Assembly: GCA_012798535.1 (NCBI GenBank)
Contig: JAAZMZ010000009.1
Span: 62,001 to 126,000 of the forward strand
From: Leptolinea sp.
GTDB lineage: Bacteria > Chloroflexota > Anaerolineae > Anaerolineales > Anaerolineaceae
Direction of reading: 5' to 3'
DNA length: 64,000 nucleotides
The notes beneath the pieces were generated by a model. It was given only the letters and a program-made list of their open reading frames with translations, was not told where the DNA came from and did not search any database. This document shows, one piece after another, positions 44,627 to 51,781 of this stretch. Position numbers and translations under genes: made by a program. Positions within the stretch are counted from its first letter, which is position 1, and each line of letters starts with the position of its first letter.

Positions 44627-45048
44627 GTGGCGTTGTCGTCTTGATTGTTCGTGCGATAGTATCCTTGATGCTCTATGCGTTTCTGGGTACCGCTTTGTAT
44701 ATCATCTGGCAGGATCTGCAAATGCAATCCGAACTGGTCAAAGCCGCTCAGGTGCCTCTACTGACGATTTCACCGATTTCAGATGATATCAGCCCAATGG
44801 AATACAGCGTTCCCGAAGTAATCATTGGCCGTGATCCTTTATGCAACTGCGCCATACCTGATGAAACGGTATCATCACGGCATGCCCGGCTGAGTTATCA
44901 TCACAATCAATGGTGGCTTGAAGATCTCAATTCCACCAATGGAACTTTTCTCAATGACGACCGGGTTTATACACCTACAGTCGTTATCGCCGGCGATGAA
45001 ATTCGTTGCGGTCAGATTGTTCTGAAGATCATTATTACGGCGAAGTAA
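44623..45048 (+). CDS. Membrane-anchored FHA-domain protein, FhaB-like
   Basis: 141 residues. One N-terminal membrane helix (about 5-27) is followed by a cytoplasmic FHA domain with VIIGRDPLCNCAIPDETVSSRHARL and LEDLNSTNGTFLND. The architecture and size match FhaB/FipA of Actinobacteria, which recruits phosphorylated partners to the divisome. It overlaps the first FHA gene by 4 nt and converges on a methyltransferase gene, overlapping its tail by 14 nt. The SEDS fusion gene lies 1.75 kb downstream. Confidence 0.87.
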   Translation: MSGVVVLIVRAIVSLMLYAFLGTALYIIWQDLQMQSELVKAAQVPLLTISPISDDISPMEYSVPEVIIGRDPLCNCAIPDETVSSRHARLSYHHNQWWLEDLNSTNGTFLNDDRVYTPTVVIAGDEIRCGQIVLKIIITAK

Positions 45049-45826
45049 CCGGTCTGCGGGCTGTCATCACCAGTGATGAACCAAAGGGGAGTGTTCTGCC
45101 CTTTTTCAGCCAGCCGGCTTCGAAACTCAATAACCAACAGATAATCTCATTAATGATGGGAATGATTTTAAATTCCTTTTCTGCGCTTTTCTGGATCTCT
45201 GACTCTTGAAAGGAGATGGTTTTCTCTATCGTTTTCCGGCCAAGCCACAGGAACGGGTGTGTAATGGTTATATAAGGCGATAGGAACTCCACTTTAAAAC
45301 CGGCTTCCGTAACCTTTTCTCGAAGTTCATCTGCGGTGTAGCGCCTGACATGATGGCTGGCAAGGTCAAAATAACTCCACAACCGGGGGTCAGCGGGCAC
45401 AGTCAACAAAAGCGAACCACCGGGTTTTACCAGATGGAATATCTGTCTGAGGGCTGATGTATCTTCTTTAATATGTTCGAGAACGTCGAACATTCCAACT
45501 AGATCAAAAGTAGATTTCACAGGTGGACTGGCAAGATCAGCCTGGATCAAATTAGATTTGACCCGCCGTCTGGCAAAAGACAGACCTTCATGGAAAAGAT
45601 CGATCCCGAAAATATGTGTCTCTGGAAGGTTTTTCTCCAGAGCTTGCAGAACGTTTCCCGTTCCACAGCCAACTTCCAACAGGTGTGGATCAATAATTCC
45701 AGAAACGGCTTTGCGGCTGAGTGCACATATCACCTTGTTTCTGGCGACGAACCAGAAATGCCGTTCTTCGGCAGCGAAGAGGGGTTCAAAATAATGTGGA
45801 TCGTAACTTTCTGTTGACGGGCTCAT
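45035..45826 (-). CDS. SAM-dependent methyltransferase (class I)
   Basis: 263 residues. The SAM-binding motif LLEVGCGTGNVLQALEKNLP starts near residue 50, followed by DLFHEG, FDLVGMFDVLEHI and GGSLLLTVPADP: the pattern of a UbiE/Methyltransf_11-type fold. The HYFEPLFAAEERHFWFVARNKVI N-terminus occurs in methyltransferases near glycan genes. The C-terminal half has a hydrophobic stretch (ITHPFLWLGRK...IINEIICWLLSF). Its 3' end overlaps the FHA gene tail to tail. Substrate unknown. Confidence 0.88.
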   Translation of the reverse strand: MSPSTESYDPHYFEPLFAAEERHFWFVARNKVICALSRKAVSGIIDPHLLEVGCGTGNVLQALEKNLPETHIFGIDLFHEGLSFARRRVKSNLIQADLASPPVKSTFDLVGMFDVLEHIKEDTSALRQIFHLVKPGGSLLLTVPADPRLWSYFDLASHHVRRYTADELREKVTEAGFKVEFLSPYITITHPFLWLGRKTIEKTISFQESEIQKSAEKEFKIIPIINEIICWLLSFEAGWLKKGRTLPFGSSLVMTARRPVTSP

Positions 45827-45881
45827 GCGGAGGTGAAGTATATCATTCCCGTTGAAATTGCGTTTTTTTTGTAAATTCTTG

Positions 45882-45890
45882 TGCTATGAT
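45882..45890 (+). promoter_or_regulatory. Extended -10 promoter element of mtnP
   Basis: TGCTATGAT is a TGn-extended -10 box 38 nt before the start codon, preceded by a T-rich tract. There is no good -35 at 17 nt. Confidence 0.45.
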
Positions 45891-45928
45891 TCAAATATTA
45901 CTTCACAGCCAGTGCTCTTGGAGGAAAC

Positions 45929-46801
45929 ATGACTAGCACACCGGTATTGGGTGTAATTGGTGGATCAGGTTTGTATTCGATGTCCACTCTACAAGAAGTA
46001 GAGACTCTGGATATTGATACTCCTTTTGGAAAACCCAGTGCTCCTCTGATTTCAGGAAACCTCAATGGAAAACGGGTTGTGTTCCTTGCCAGACATGGCA
46101 TCGGACATACAATCATGCCAACAGAAGTAAACTATCGGGCTAATATTTTTGCTTTGAAAACCCTGGGTGTTCCACAGGTGGTCAGCATCAGTGCCTGCGG
46201 TTCATTGCGTGAGGATTACGCGCCGGGAAATATTGTGATCCCAGATCAGGTATTCGATTTCACACGCGGCCGACGTGCTGCCACTTTTTTTGGAGAAGGT
46301 CTGGTGGTTCATACAGGCACGGCTAATCCATATTGCGAGGATTTAACGGCGCGGGTGTATCAGGCAGTCTCTCAGACCGGAGTGGTCACCCATGCCGGGG
46401 GCACTTTGATCACCGTGGAAGGTCCTCGCTTCTCCACAAAGGCGGAGTCCAATTTGTTCCGAGCCTGGGGAATGTCAGCGATCGGGATGACGGCGTGTCC
46501 GGAGGTCTTCCTTGCCCGTGAGGCGGAGATGTGTTATGTGACAATGGCGCATATCACCGATTACGATGTCTGGCGGTCATCCACCGAACCGGTGAGTGTT
46601 GAAATGGTCGTGCAAACATTGAACAAGAATACGCACGCCGCGCAGCAGGCGATTGAAAACCTGGTCGAATTGCTGCCGGAGAGCCGAACATGCAGCTGCG
46701 GCGACGCCCTGAAAGATACGATCATTACCGATCCCGGCCGGATTCCTACGGATACCCGCCGGAAGCTGCGTTTGCTCCTGGATAAATACCTGCCCAGTTG
46801 A
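45929..46801 (+). CDS. mtnP: S-methyl-5'-thioadenosine phosphorylase
   Basis: Splits methylthioadenosine with phosphate to adenine and methylthioribose-1-phosphate (methionine salvage, polyamine by-product removal). 290 residues of the MTAP/PNP trimeric family: GVIGGSGLY N-terminus, FLARHGIGHTIMPTEVNYRANIFAL, ISACGSLRE, VEGPRFSTKAESNLFRAWG, IGMTACPEVFLAREAEMCY and TDYDVW. The Asp-x-Asp motif points to MTA rather than guanosine. GGAGG precedes the ATG. The next start codon overlaps its stop (TTGA). Confidence 0.94.
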   Translation: MTSTPVLGVIGGSGLYSMSTLQEVETLDIDTPFGKPSAPLISGNLNGKRVVFLARHGIGHTIMPTEVNYRANIFALKTLGVPQVVSISACGSLREDYAPGNIVIPDQVFDFTRGRRAATFFGEGLVVHTGTANPYCEDLTARVYQAVSQTGVVTHAGGTLITVEGPRFSTKAESNLFRAWGMSAIGMTACPEVFLAREAEMCYVTMAHITDYDVWRSSTEPVSVEMVVQTLNKNTHAAQQAIENLVELLPESRTCSCGDALKDTIITDPGRIPTDTRRKLRLLLDKYLPS

Positions 46802-49404
46802 ATCGATTATTTCCTGCCTCTTCCAGTTATCACGATCAGGTCGAAAGCCGCCTGTTTACTCTGGCAGGCTGGTTTCTCTTTTTCTATTCACTGGCTATCA
46901 CACTTTCACCGGCTGCCCGAATGCACTCCTGGCAGGTGGCCTACCGCTGGGATCACTGGGCCGGTTACGCGGTATGGCTGGTTTGTTCTTCGATCCTGTT
47001 TAGGCGGCTCAACAGGATACTGCCGGATTGCGATCCTTTTCTTTTCCCTCTGGTCATGGTCCTTTCAGGGTGGGGATTGCTGGAGGTTTGGAGACTATCC
47101 GGAAATTTTGGAATTCGCCAGGCGATCTGGCTTCTGGTATGCACAGCCGTGCTTTTTTACCTGTCAGGAAAGCCGGTCTACCTCAACCTGTTGCGTCGAT
47201 ATAAATATCTGTGGCTGGCCGGCGGATTGGTTCTCACTGCGCTCACGTTTGTCTTTGGAACCTATCCCGGTGGGATTGGTCCGCATCTTTGGTTGGGGAT
47301 TTTCGGCGTATATCTGCAGCCCTCCGAACCATTAAAACTGCTATTAATCGTATACCTTTCCGCTTACCTGGGTGATCTGCATGTTCAGCGATTAAAAATC
47401 ACACAATGGCTGATGCCCGCCCTGATCATTCTTGCGGTCTCTCTATTGATTCTTCTGGGTCAACGCGACCTGGGTACTGCCACCATCTTTATCCTCATCT
47501 TTACTTTCATCATTTACCTGGCAACCGGCAGGCGCAGAACGATTTTAATCAGCCTGTTCATCATTGCGGCCGCTGGTATTCTGGGTTATCAACTATTCGA
47601 TGTGATCCGGGTTCGCGTGGATGCCTGGATCAATCCCTGGCTGGATCCTTCTGGACGGTCGTATCAGATCGTGCAGTCAATTATCGCCATTGCCAGCGGC
47701 GGGGTGTTCGGGCACGGCCCCGGATTAGGATCGCCGGGAATTATCCCGGTGGCTCAATCTGATTTCATTTTTTCCGCCATTGCCGAAGAAACAGGCTTGA
47801 TCGGTGTGGTCGGGTTGCTGGCTGTCGTGGCTTTGATCTTCAGCCGGGGGCTGGTAATCGCGGTGCAGGCTACAGACACCTACCGCCGGAATCTGGCTGC
47901 CGGGATTTCCATATATCTGGTTGTGCAATCGATTTTCATCATTGGCGGTAACCTGCGGCTTCTTCCGTTGAGCGGGGTTACTCTACCTTTCATATCATAC
48001 GGAGGTTCCTCCCTTTTAACCGGTTTTATCGGTGTCTGGATGTTGCTGAGCATATCGAATCAATCCGGCCACCAACCGATCAATTCATTAAAAGTCGAAC
48101 CTTACCTTATCTCCGGCGGATTGATGCTGACTGGACTGGTGGCCGCGTCGCTGGTTACCGGCTGGTGGGCGGTTGTTCGCTCGGATAATCTTACGAATAG
48201 AGTGGATAACCCGCGGCGTTCCATTGCGGAGCGATATGTAAAACGGGGATCACTGCTTGACCGTGCCGGCCAAGCGATCAACCGGTCTGTGGGAATCTCT
48301 GGGGAATATCAGCGTGAATACCTGTACCCGGGCCTGGCCGCAACAACCGGGTATGCGCATCCGATCTATGGATTAAGCAGCCTGGAAGAAGCCTATGATG
48401 AATACCTGCGCGGTTTAAAGGGTAATCCTTCCATGTCTATCTGGACAAACCAGTTGTTATACGGTCAGCCTCCCGCAGGCCTGGATATTCGCCTGAGTAT
48501 CGATACCGATCTTCAAAAAGCGACAGACCAGAAACTGGAAGGCAAAAAGGGAGCGATCATTCTGCTTAACGCGCAGACCGGTGAAATTCTGGCCATTTCT
48601 TCCCAACCAGGCTTTGACCCCAATACGCTTGAAAAAAACTGGCTGAATTGGACTACCAGGCAGGATAGCCCATTGATTAATCGGGTCACCCAGGGAGTCT
48701 ATCCAATTGGTACGGCGATAAGCCCGTTCATTCTGGCCGCCCAATCGGAGACTATCACACTACAATCGAAACCGGAATACACATCTCTCGAAGGATTTGG
48801 TTGTGCGTTGAACACATCTGATGCACCGGAATGGGGGGAGGCTCTACGTGCCGGCTGCCCTGGCGCAGTCAATAACCTTCTGGATCATCTGTCCATCTCA
48901 CATTTGGAAGATATTTTCGAGTCGGGTGGTTTTTATCAACAACCGGAACTATTACTCCCACAGGCAGCCGCAGGTTCATCGCATCAATTGGAGCGCAAAG
49001 AAACGATCATCGGGAGCGCTTCCGCCGTATCTACACCGCTGCAAATGGCTCTGGCCGCGGCTTCTATTTCCGCGAACGGTATTCGTCCCGCACCGCGCAT
49101 CGCCATGGCGGTGAATACACCATCTCAAGGTTGGGTGATCCTGCCGGCTGCCCAGAAAGTGCAGGCTTACTCCGCGCAGGGTGTCAAGATGGCTTTAAGC
49201 AACCTGTCTGACGAGGACGCTCCTTACTGGTATGCGACCAGCAGTGTTCTCACAGGTGAAGGTCAGGTCAACTGGTTTGTCGGGGGAACCACACCGGAAT
49301 GGCAGGGAACCTCACTTGCCCTGGTGGTGGTTGTCGAAGGTGAGCCCGCCCAGGCGACTGCCGATACCGGGATCAAACTGCTTAATACCGTGATGATGCC
49401 TTAA
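46798..49404 (+). CDS. SEDS (FtsW/RodA) polymerase fused to a degenerate penicillin-binding-protein domain
   Basis: 868 residues. Residues about 1-420 form a ten-helix SEDS glycan polymerase with LQPSEPLKLLLIVYLSAYL, the PVAQSDFIFSAIAEETGLIG loop with its conserved Asp, and GVTLPFISYGGSSLL. Residues about 430-868 resemble a class B PBP (RGSLLDRAG, AYDEYLRG, GAIILLNAQTGEILAISSQPGFDPN). The transpeptidase SxxK position reads IGTAISPF (Thr639, Ser642) and the KTG position reads VGGTTPEW, so both catalytic Ser and Lys are lost. The PBP part is probably a structural or allosteric partner. TTG start overlaps the mtnP stop. Confidence 0.88.
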   Translation: MNRLFPASSSYHDQVESRLFTLAGWFLFFYSLAITLSPAARMHSWQVAYRWDHWAGYAVWLVCSSILFRRLNRILPDCDPFLFPLVMVLSGWGLLEVWRLSGNFGIRQAIWLLVCTAVLFYLSGKPVYLNLLRRYKYLWLAGGLVLTALTFVFGTYPGGIGPHLWLGIFGVYLQPSEPLKLLLIVYLSAYLGDLHVQRLKITQWLMPALIILAVSLLILLGQRDLGTATIFILIFTFIIYLATGRRRTILISLFIIAAAGILGYQLFDVIRVRVDAWINPWLDPSGRSYQIVQSIIAIASGGVFGHGPGLGSPGIIPVAQSDFIFSAIAEETGLIGVVGLLAVVALIFSRGLVIAVQATDTYRRNLAAGISIYLVVQSIFIIGGNLRLLPLSGVTLPFISYGGSSLLTGFIGVWMLLSISNQSGHQPINSLKVEPYLISGGLMLTGLVAASLVTGWWAVVRSDNLTNRVDNPRRSIAERYVKRGSLLDRAGQAINRSVGISGEYQREYLYPGLAATTGYAHPIYGLSSLEEAYDEYLRGLKGNPSMSIWTNQLLYGQPPAGLDIRLSIDTDLQKATDQKLEGKKGAIILLNAQTGEILAISSQPGFDPNTLEKNWLNWTTRQDSPLINRVTQGVYPIGTAISPFILAAQSETITLQSKPEYTSLEGFGCALNTSDAPEWGEALRAGCPGAVNNLLDHLSISHLEDIFESGGFYQQPELLLPQAAAGSSHQLERKETIIGSASAVSTPLQMALAAASISANGIRPAPRIAMAVNTPSQGWVILPAAQKVQAYSAQGVKMALSNLSDEDAPYWYATSSVLTGEGQVNWFVGGTTPEWQGTSLALVVVVEGEPAQATADTGIKLLNTVMMP

Positions 49405-49418
49405 GAACCAAAGCTCTC

Positions 49419-50636
49419 TCAGGCGAACTTGATCTTCACGAAATGTCGTTTACCAACCTGCAGAACACCTTCATGCTTAAGGGTTTCTTTGCCATCCTGT
49501 AAAATCTGGCCGTCCAGCTTGATCCCTTTTTGTTCCACCAGGCGGCGGGCTTCGCTTTTCGAGGCCACCATCTGGCAGGTGACCAGTACATCCAGTAAAG
49601 TTTGCTCGCGAGGAACTGTCATTTCCGGTATTTCATCCGGGATGTCATGTTTTTGGAATAGCCGGATAAAGGCTTCCTGAGCCTGGATGGCTTCCGCTTC
49701 GCCGTAGAATGAGGAAGTAACCTCATGCGCCAGTTGCATTTTGGCGTCTCTCGGATGAAGGGAACCGTTCTTCAGTCCATCCTCCATGATTTTAATCTCG
49801 GCCGGGGTCCAACGGGTGACCAGCCGCGAATATGTGGGCATGGCCGAATCGGGAATGCTCATCACCTTGCCAAACATATCTGGCGCGTCTGTGTTGATGG
49901 GGATGTGGTTTCCGAGAGATTTGCTCATTTTTACGGCACCGTCTGTTCCCGGAAGGATGCCTAGAATGATGGCGATGTTAGGTTTTTCACCCATATAAGT
50001 CATCACTTTGCGGGCGGCTGTGACGATGTTGAAGAGCTGGTCGGTACCACCAACCTGCACATCAGACCGCATGGCGTATGCGTCATAACCTTGCATGATC
50101 GAATAAAAAGTCTCGTGCAGGTATATGGCATCACCCTTATCCCAGCGAAGTTTAAAGTTTTCACGCGTCAGAAACTGCTGGACGGTGAAGTTCGAAGCCA
50201 GTTTGATCAAATCCGCGAAGGATAATTTTGAAAGCCAGTCTGCGTTGTAGCGAATAATAGTTTTCTTTGGATCGAGAATGCGAAAAGCCTGTTCCGCGTA
50301 AGTCCGGCCATTTTCCGCCACTTCTTCCGGGGTAAGTTGCGGACGCAGGATGTCTTTATCGGATGGATCACCGATCAGGGATGTGAAATTTCCAATGAGG
50401 AAGGTGACTTCATGTCCGCAATCCTGGAATTGACGCAGTTTGTTCATGGGAACCGTATGACCAAGGTGCAGGTCTGCCTTGCGAGGATCGAAACCACAAT
50501 AGATACGCAGCGGGCGCTTTTCTTTTTCAGCTTCCACCAGCCGCTGGTGCAATTCGGCTTTCATAGCCTGCTTGAGGGCTTCATCGCCATACTCTGTCCC
50601 CTGCATGAATAATTCCACCTGGTCGTTAATATTCAC
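49419..50636 (-). CDS. tyrS: Tyrosyl-tRNA synthetase
   Basis: Class I synthetase that charges tRNA-Tyr. The HIGH-type motif is HLGH in KADLHLGHTVPMNKL and the KMSKS motif is intact in GAVKMSKSLGNHIP. A C-terminal S4 RNA-binding domain ends the protein (SKSEARRLVEQKGIKLDGQ). The start is GTG at 50636 with GGAGG 5 nt upstream; a frame from 50687 adds 17 non-conserved residues. It converges on the SEDS fusion with 14 nt between stops. No T-box leader is visible in the short upstream gap. Confidence 0.95.
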   Translation of the reverse strand: MNINDQVELFMQGTEYGDEALKQAMKAELHQRLVEAEKEKRPLRIYCGFDPRKADLHLGHTVPMNKLRQFQDCGHEVTFLIGNFTSLIGDPSDKDILRPQLTPEEVAENGRTYAEQAFRILDPKKTIIRYNADWLSKLSFADLIKLASNFTVQQFLTRENFKLRWDKGDAIYLHETFYSIMQGYDAYAMRSDVQVGGTDQLFNIVTAARKVMTYMGEKPNIAIILGILPGTDGAVKMSKSLGNHIPINTDAPDMFGKVMSIPDSAMPTYSRLVTRWTPAEIKIMEDGLKNGSLHPRDAKMQLAHEVTSSFYGEAEAIQAQEAFIRLFQKHDIPDEIPEMTVPREQTLLDVLVTCQMVASKSEARRLVEQKGIKLDGQILQDGKETLKHEGVLQVGKRHFVKIKFA

Positions 50637-50749
50637 TTTTTCCTCCGCATGACAAAAGCGCCCGACGGCGCCGTATTTTTCCCGCACAGATTATACCAGC
50701 ATGAGCCACTTCGCATGTGCGCCGGGTTCACCTTTCGGAATCGGTCTGT

Positions 50750-51670
50750 TTACGGAGAAGCGAGAACCTGCCGCAGGGCAGATTCAAGATCAGGGTACTG
50801 AAACCGGTATCGGATTTCTGTTTGTAATCGACCGGGTATGATCCGTTGTCCATTCAGAACCAATGTTGACATTTCACCCAGCATCAGTCGAAGAGCTATC
50901 GCGGGTACGGGTAAACTGCTCGGCCGGTGTAAAATCTGGCCCAGCTTGTGGGCAAATTCGGCATTGGTTACCGGCCCGGGCGCTGTGAAGTTATAGACTC
51001 CGCCAGCCTGATGATCTTCCAACAGGGCATACATTGCCTGGATCAGATCGTCCAGATGGATCCAGGAATACACCTGCCGTCCATCACCGAGCGGACCTCC
51101 GATGAAAAGCCTAAAGGGAAGCTCCATACGTGGGAGAACCCCACCTCGCGCGGATAGAACCAATCCTGTTCGCAGTACCAATCGTCGGACTCCCAATTTT
51201 TCAATCGGAGCGGAGGAGGCTTCCCATTCCCGGCAGATTTGAGCCAGCCGGTCGGTTCCATACGGTTGAGATTCGTCCCACCCGGCAGGATCGGATTTCG
51301 ACTGGATACCATAGGCGCCTATGGCGGACATTTGCACAAAAACAGATGGCTGGTGTGGCGAGCGGGTAATTGCATCCACCAGCAATTGCCCTGCATATAT
51401 CCGGCTTTCACGAATTTCTTGAAGGCGGGAAGCTGTCCAGCGGGAGGCACCAATATTCGCGCCGGCCAGGTTTACAATCCAGTCGGCTTTCTGCACCCAT
51501 TCTGTCCATACCCCCGGACGTTTACCATCCCAGAGGATGCTCTCACCATACGCGAGTTTTGTCTGTGGGCTGCGGGTGAGCACTGCGACGCGATGTCCAC
51601 GGGATAATAAAAACCGCGAAAGTGACGTGCCAATCAACCCGCTTCCACCACTGATCAATACAACGGCCAT
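50750..51670 (-). CDS. TIGR01777-family NAD(P)-binding epimerase-like protein
   Basis: 306 residues. Rossmann motif SGGSGLIGTSLSRFLLSRGH at the N-terminus; WDGKRPGVWTEWVQKADWIVNLAGANIGASRWTASR, then WDESQPYG and the LRTGLVLSARGGVLPRM segment, typical of the TIGR01777 (SulA/YfcH) family; a C-terminal DUF1731-like tail is present. The start at 51670 has AGGA upstream; an ATG at 51703 is less likely. The family resembles nucleotide-sugar epimerases but has no proven reaction. Confidence 0.9.
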   Translation of the reverse strand: MAVVLISGGSGLIGTSLSRFLLSRGHRVAVLTRSPQTKLAYGESILWDGKRPGVWTEWVQKADWIVNLAGANIGASRWTASRLQEIRESRIYAGQLLVDAITRSPHQPSVFVQMSAIGAYGIQSKSDPAGWDESQPYGTDRLAQICREWEASSAPIEKLGVRRLVLRTGLVLSARGGVLPRMELPFRLFIGGPLGDGRQVYSWIHLDDLIQAMYALLEDHQAGGVYNFTAPGPVTNAEFAHKLGQILHRPSSLPVPAIALRLMLGEMSTLVLNGQRIIPGRLQTEIRYRFQYPDLESALRQVLASP

Positions 51671-51769
51671 AGGTTTTTCCTGTACATTTATTTTACATAT
51701 CATCAGCCGTCTGTGCTGAATCGAACCTGTTGTATATGGAGCGGGTAAACTTGAAAAGTCGAAATAAGG

Positions 51770-51775
51770 TAAAAT
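51770..51775 (+). promoter_or_regulatory. TAAAAT -10 box exactly 6 nt before the recG start
   Basis: TAAAAT is followed by CTTGAA and ATG, with no ribosome site. A TTGAAA at 51751 is too close (13 nt) to be an ideal -35. Candidate leaderless promoter. Confidence 0.45.
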
Positions 51776-51781
51776 CTTGAA

